Source: Spongiactinospora rosea (GTDB lineage Bacteria; Actinomycetota; Actinomycetes; Streptosporangiales; Streptosporangiaceae). From it: DNA of 64,000 nucleotides. This document shows, in pieces, positions 63,511-64,000 of the stretch; positions within the stretch are counted from its first letter, which is position 1, and each line of letters starts with the position of its first letter. The stretch covers positions 186,001-250,000 of the forward strand of contig NZ_QMEY01000002.1 of assembly GCF_003315795.1 (NCBI RefSeq). The letters run 5' to 3'. The notes beneath the pieces are model-generated. The model did no database searches. It was not told where the DNA came from and was given only the letters and a program-made list of their open reading frames with translations. The position numbers and the translations under genes are program-made.

Positions 63511-64000
63511 ACCGGACTACGTGCTCCCGCTGCGCTGGGAGGACGACGCCGGTCTGGACGAGCTGACCGGCTACCTGCGCTTTCTCACCCGGCACGCCCG
63601 GGTGATCGTGGTGGACGGCAGCCCGCCCGCGTTGTACGCCCGGCACGCTCGCCGCTGGCGCGGCCTGGTGACCCACGTACGCCCCGACCCCGCGCTCGGC
63701 CACGCCAACGGCAAGGTGGCCGGGGTGACGACCGGGCTGCGGCTGGCCAGGGCCGAACGCGTGGTGATCGCCGACGACGACGTACGCTACGACCGGGCCG
63801 CGCTGGCCGCCGTGACCGCGCTGCTGGGCCGCGCCGACCTCGTCCGGCCCCAGAACCACTTCGCCCCGACGCCCTGGCACGCCCTGTGGGACACCTCCCG
63901 CACCCTGCTCAACCGGAGCCTCGGCGCGGACTACCCGGGCACGTTCGGCATCCGCCGCGCCTTCTTCGAGAAGATGGGGGGCTATGACGGCGACGTACTG
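63500..64000 (+). CDS. Family-2 glycosyltransferase, 3' end outside window
   Basis: The 167 codons in view begin at an ATG with AAAGGA upstream, inside the end of the preceding gene. The fold matches GT2: ARVIVVDGSPPALYARHARR, RPDPALGHANGKVAGVTTGL and VVIADDDVRYD, whose DDD is the nucleotide-sugar metal motif, then FGIRRAFFEKMGGYDGDVL where the acceptor side begins. The protein runs off the right edge. Its link with the diiron-type enzyme suggests they modify the same surface or small-molecule product. Confidence 0.85.
   Translation, partial: MPGEPDYVLPLRWEDDAGLDELTGYLRFLTRHARVIVVDGSPPALYARHARRWRGLVTHVRPDPALGHANGKVAGVTTGLRLARAERVVIADDDVRYDRAALAAVTALLGRADLVRPQNHFAPTPWHALWDTSRTLLNRSLGADYPGTFGIRRAFFEKMGGYDGDVL

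Noticed and set aside
1..64000. tRNA, rRNA or CRISPR elements anywhere in the window
   Set aside because: I saw no cloverleaf, rRNA or repeat-spacer pattern by eye; a tRNA scan and CRISPR search would be needed to exclude them.

Overview
The window is high-GC, gene-dense DNA typical of a filamentous actinobacterium. GTG starts are common, GGAGG-type ribosome sites and ATGA/GTGA stop-start overlaps are frequent, and there are DUF5753 regulators, PF04672 methyltransferases and a DUF6230/DUF6114 pair. The content fits Streptosporangiaceae or a relative, but that placement is inference; no rRNA or tRNA gene was found.

Layout. (1) 1-15572, minus strand: an NRPS-PKS operon read right to left: MbtH-like protein, MFS exporter, two-module NRPS, hybrid KS-AT-ACP-Cy-A(Cys)-PCP-C synthase, and a DUF6817-like protein cut by the window edge. 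The line makes a dipeptidyl chain, extends it once with malonate without reduction, and joins it to cysteine as a thiazoline. (2) 15957-17268: a degenerate IS701-family element separating two biosynthetic loci. (3) 17723-26832, plus strand: a compact RiPP operon with a 61-aa Ser/Thr-rich precursor, a PqqD-like/M50 membrane protease, a split LanB dehydratase pair, a YcaO cyclodehydratase, a ThiF-like partner, an RRE-ThiF-SagB fusion and a second nitroreductase-like protein. The set predicts a dehydrated, azole-containing peptide of goadsporin type rather than a classical thiopeptide.

(4) 26869-36538: ordinary accessory genes: a small secreted protein, a winged-helix regulator, a lipoprotein, a metallo-beta-lactamase-fold hydrolase divergent from an AraC regulator, DUF6230/DUF6114, a bulb-lectin protein, a CGNR regulator, an MGT-type glycosyltransferase, and DinB, GNAT and VOC proteins. 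(5) 36590-54190: the most striking region. A 1906-aa secreted protein joins a CdtB-like nuclease, an SGNH hydrolase, hemopexin-like repeats, a GH18 chitinase and carbohydrate-binding modules. It is divergent from a secreted intradiol dioxygenase with its own chitin-binding module. Beside these lies a LamG protein, a 2259-aa RHS toxin with an autoprocessing Hint domain, and a probable immunity gene. Together they look like an exported, partly chitin-directed weapon set.

(6) 54779-59956: a PF04672 methyltransferase, gene debris (truncated XRE regulator, HU fragment), a Nudix hydrolase, and a tightly overlapping operon of a P-loop kinase-like protein, three unknown small proteins, a DUF5753 regulator, a DUF6879 protein and a 76-aa protein. 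(7) 60527-64000: an RtcB-PrfH RNA-repair/ribosome-rescue pair, then an iron-containing redox enzyme and a family-2 glycosyltransferase cut by the right edge.

Residue positions inside very large proteins are estimates from nucleotide position, good to a few residues.
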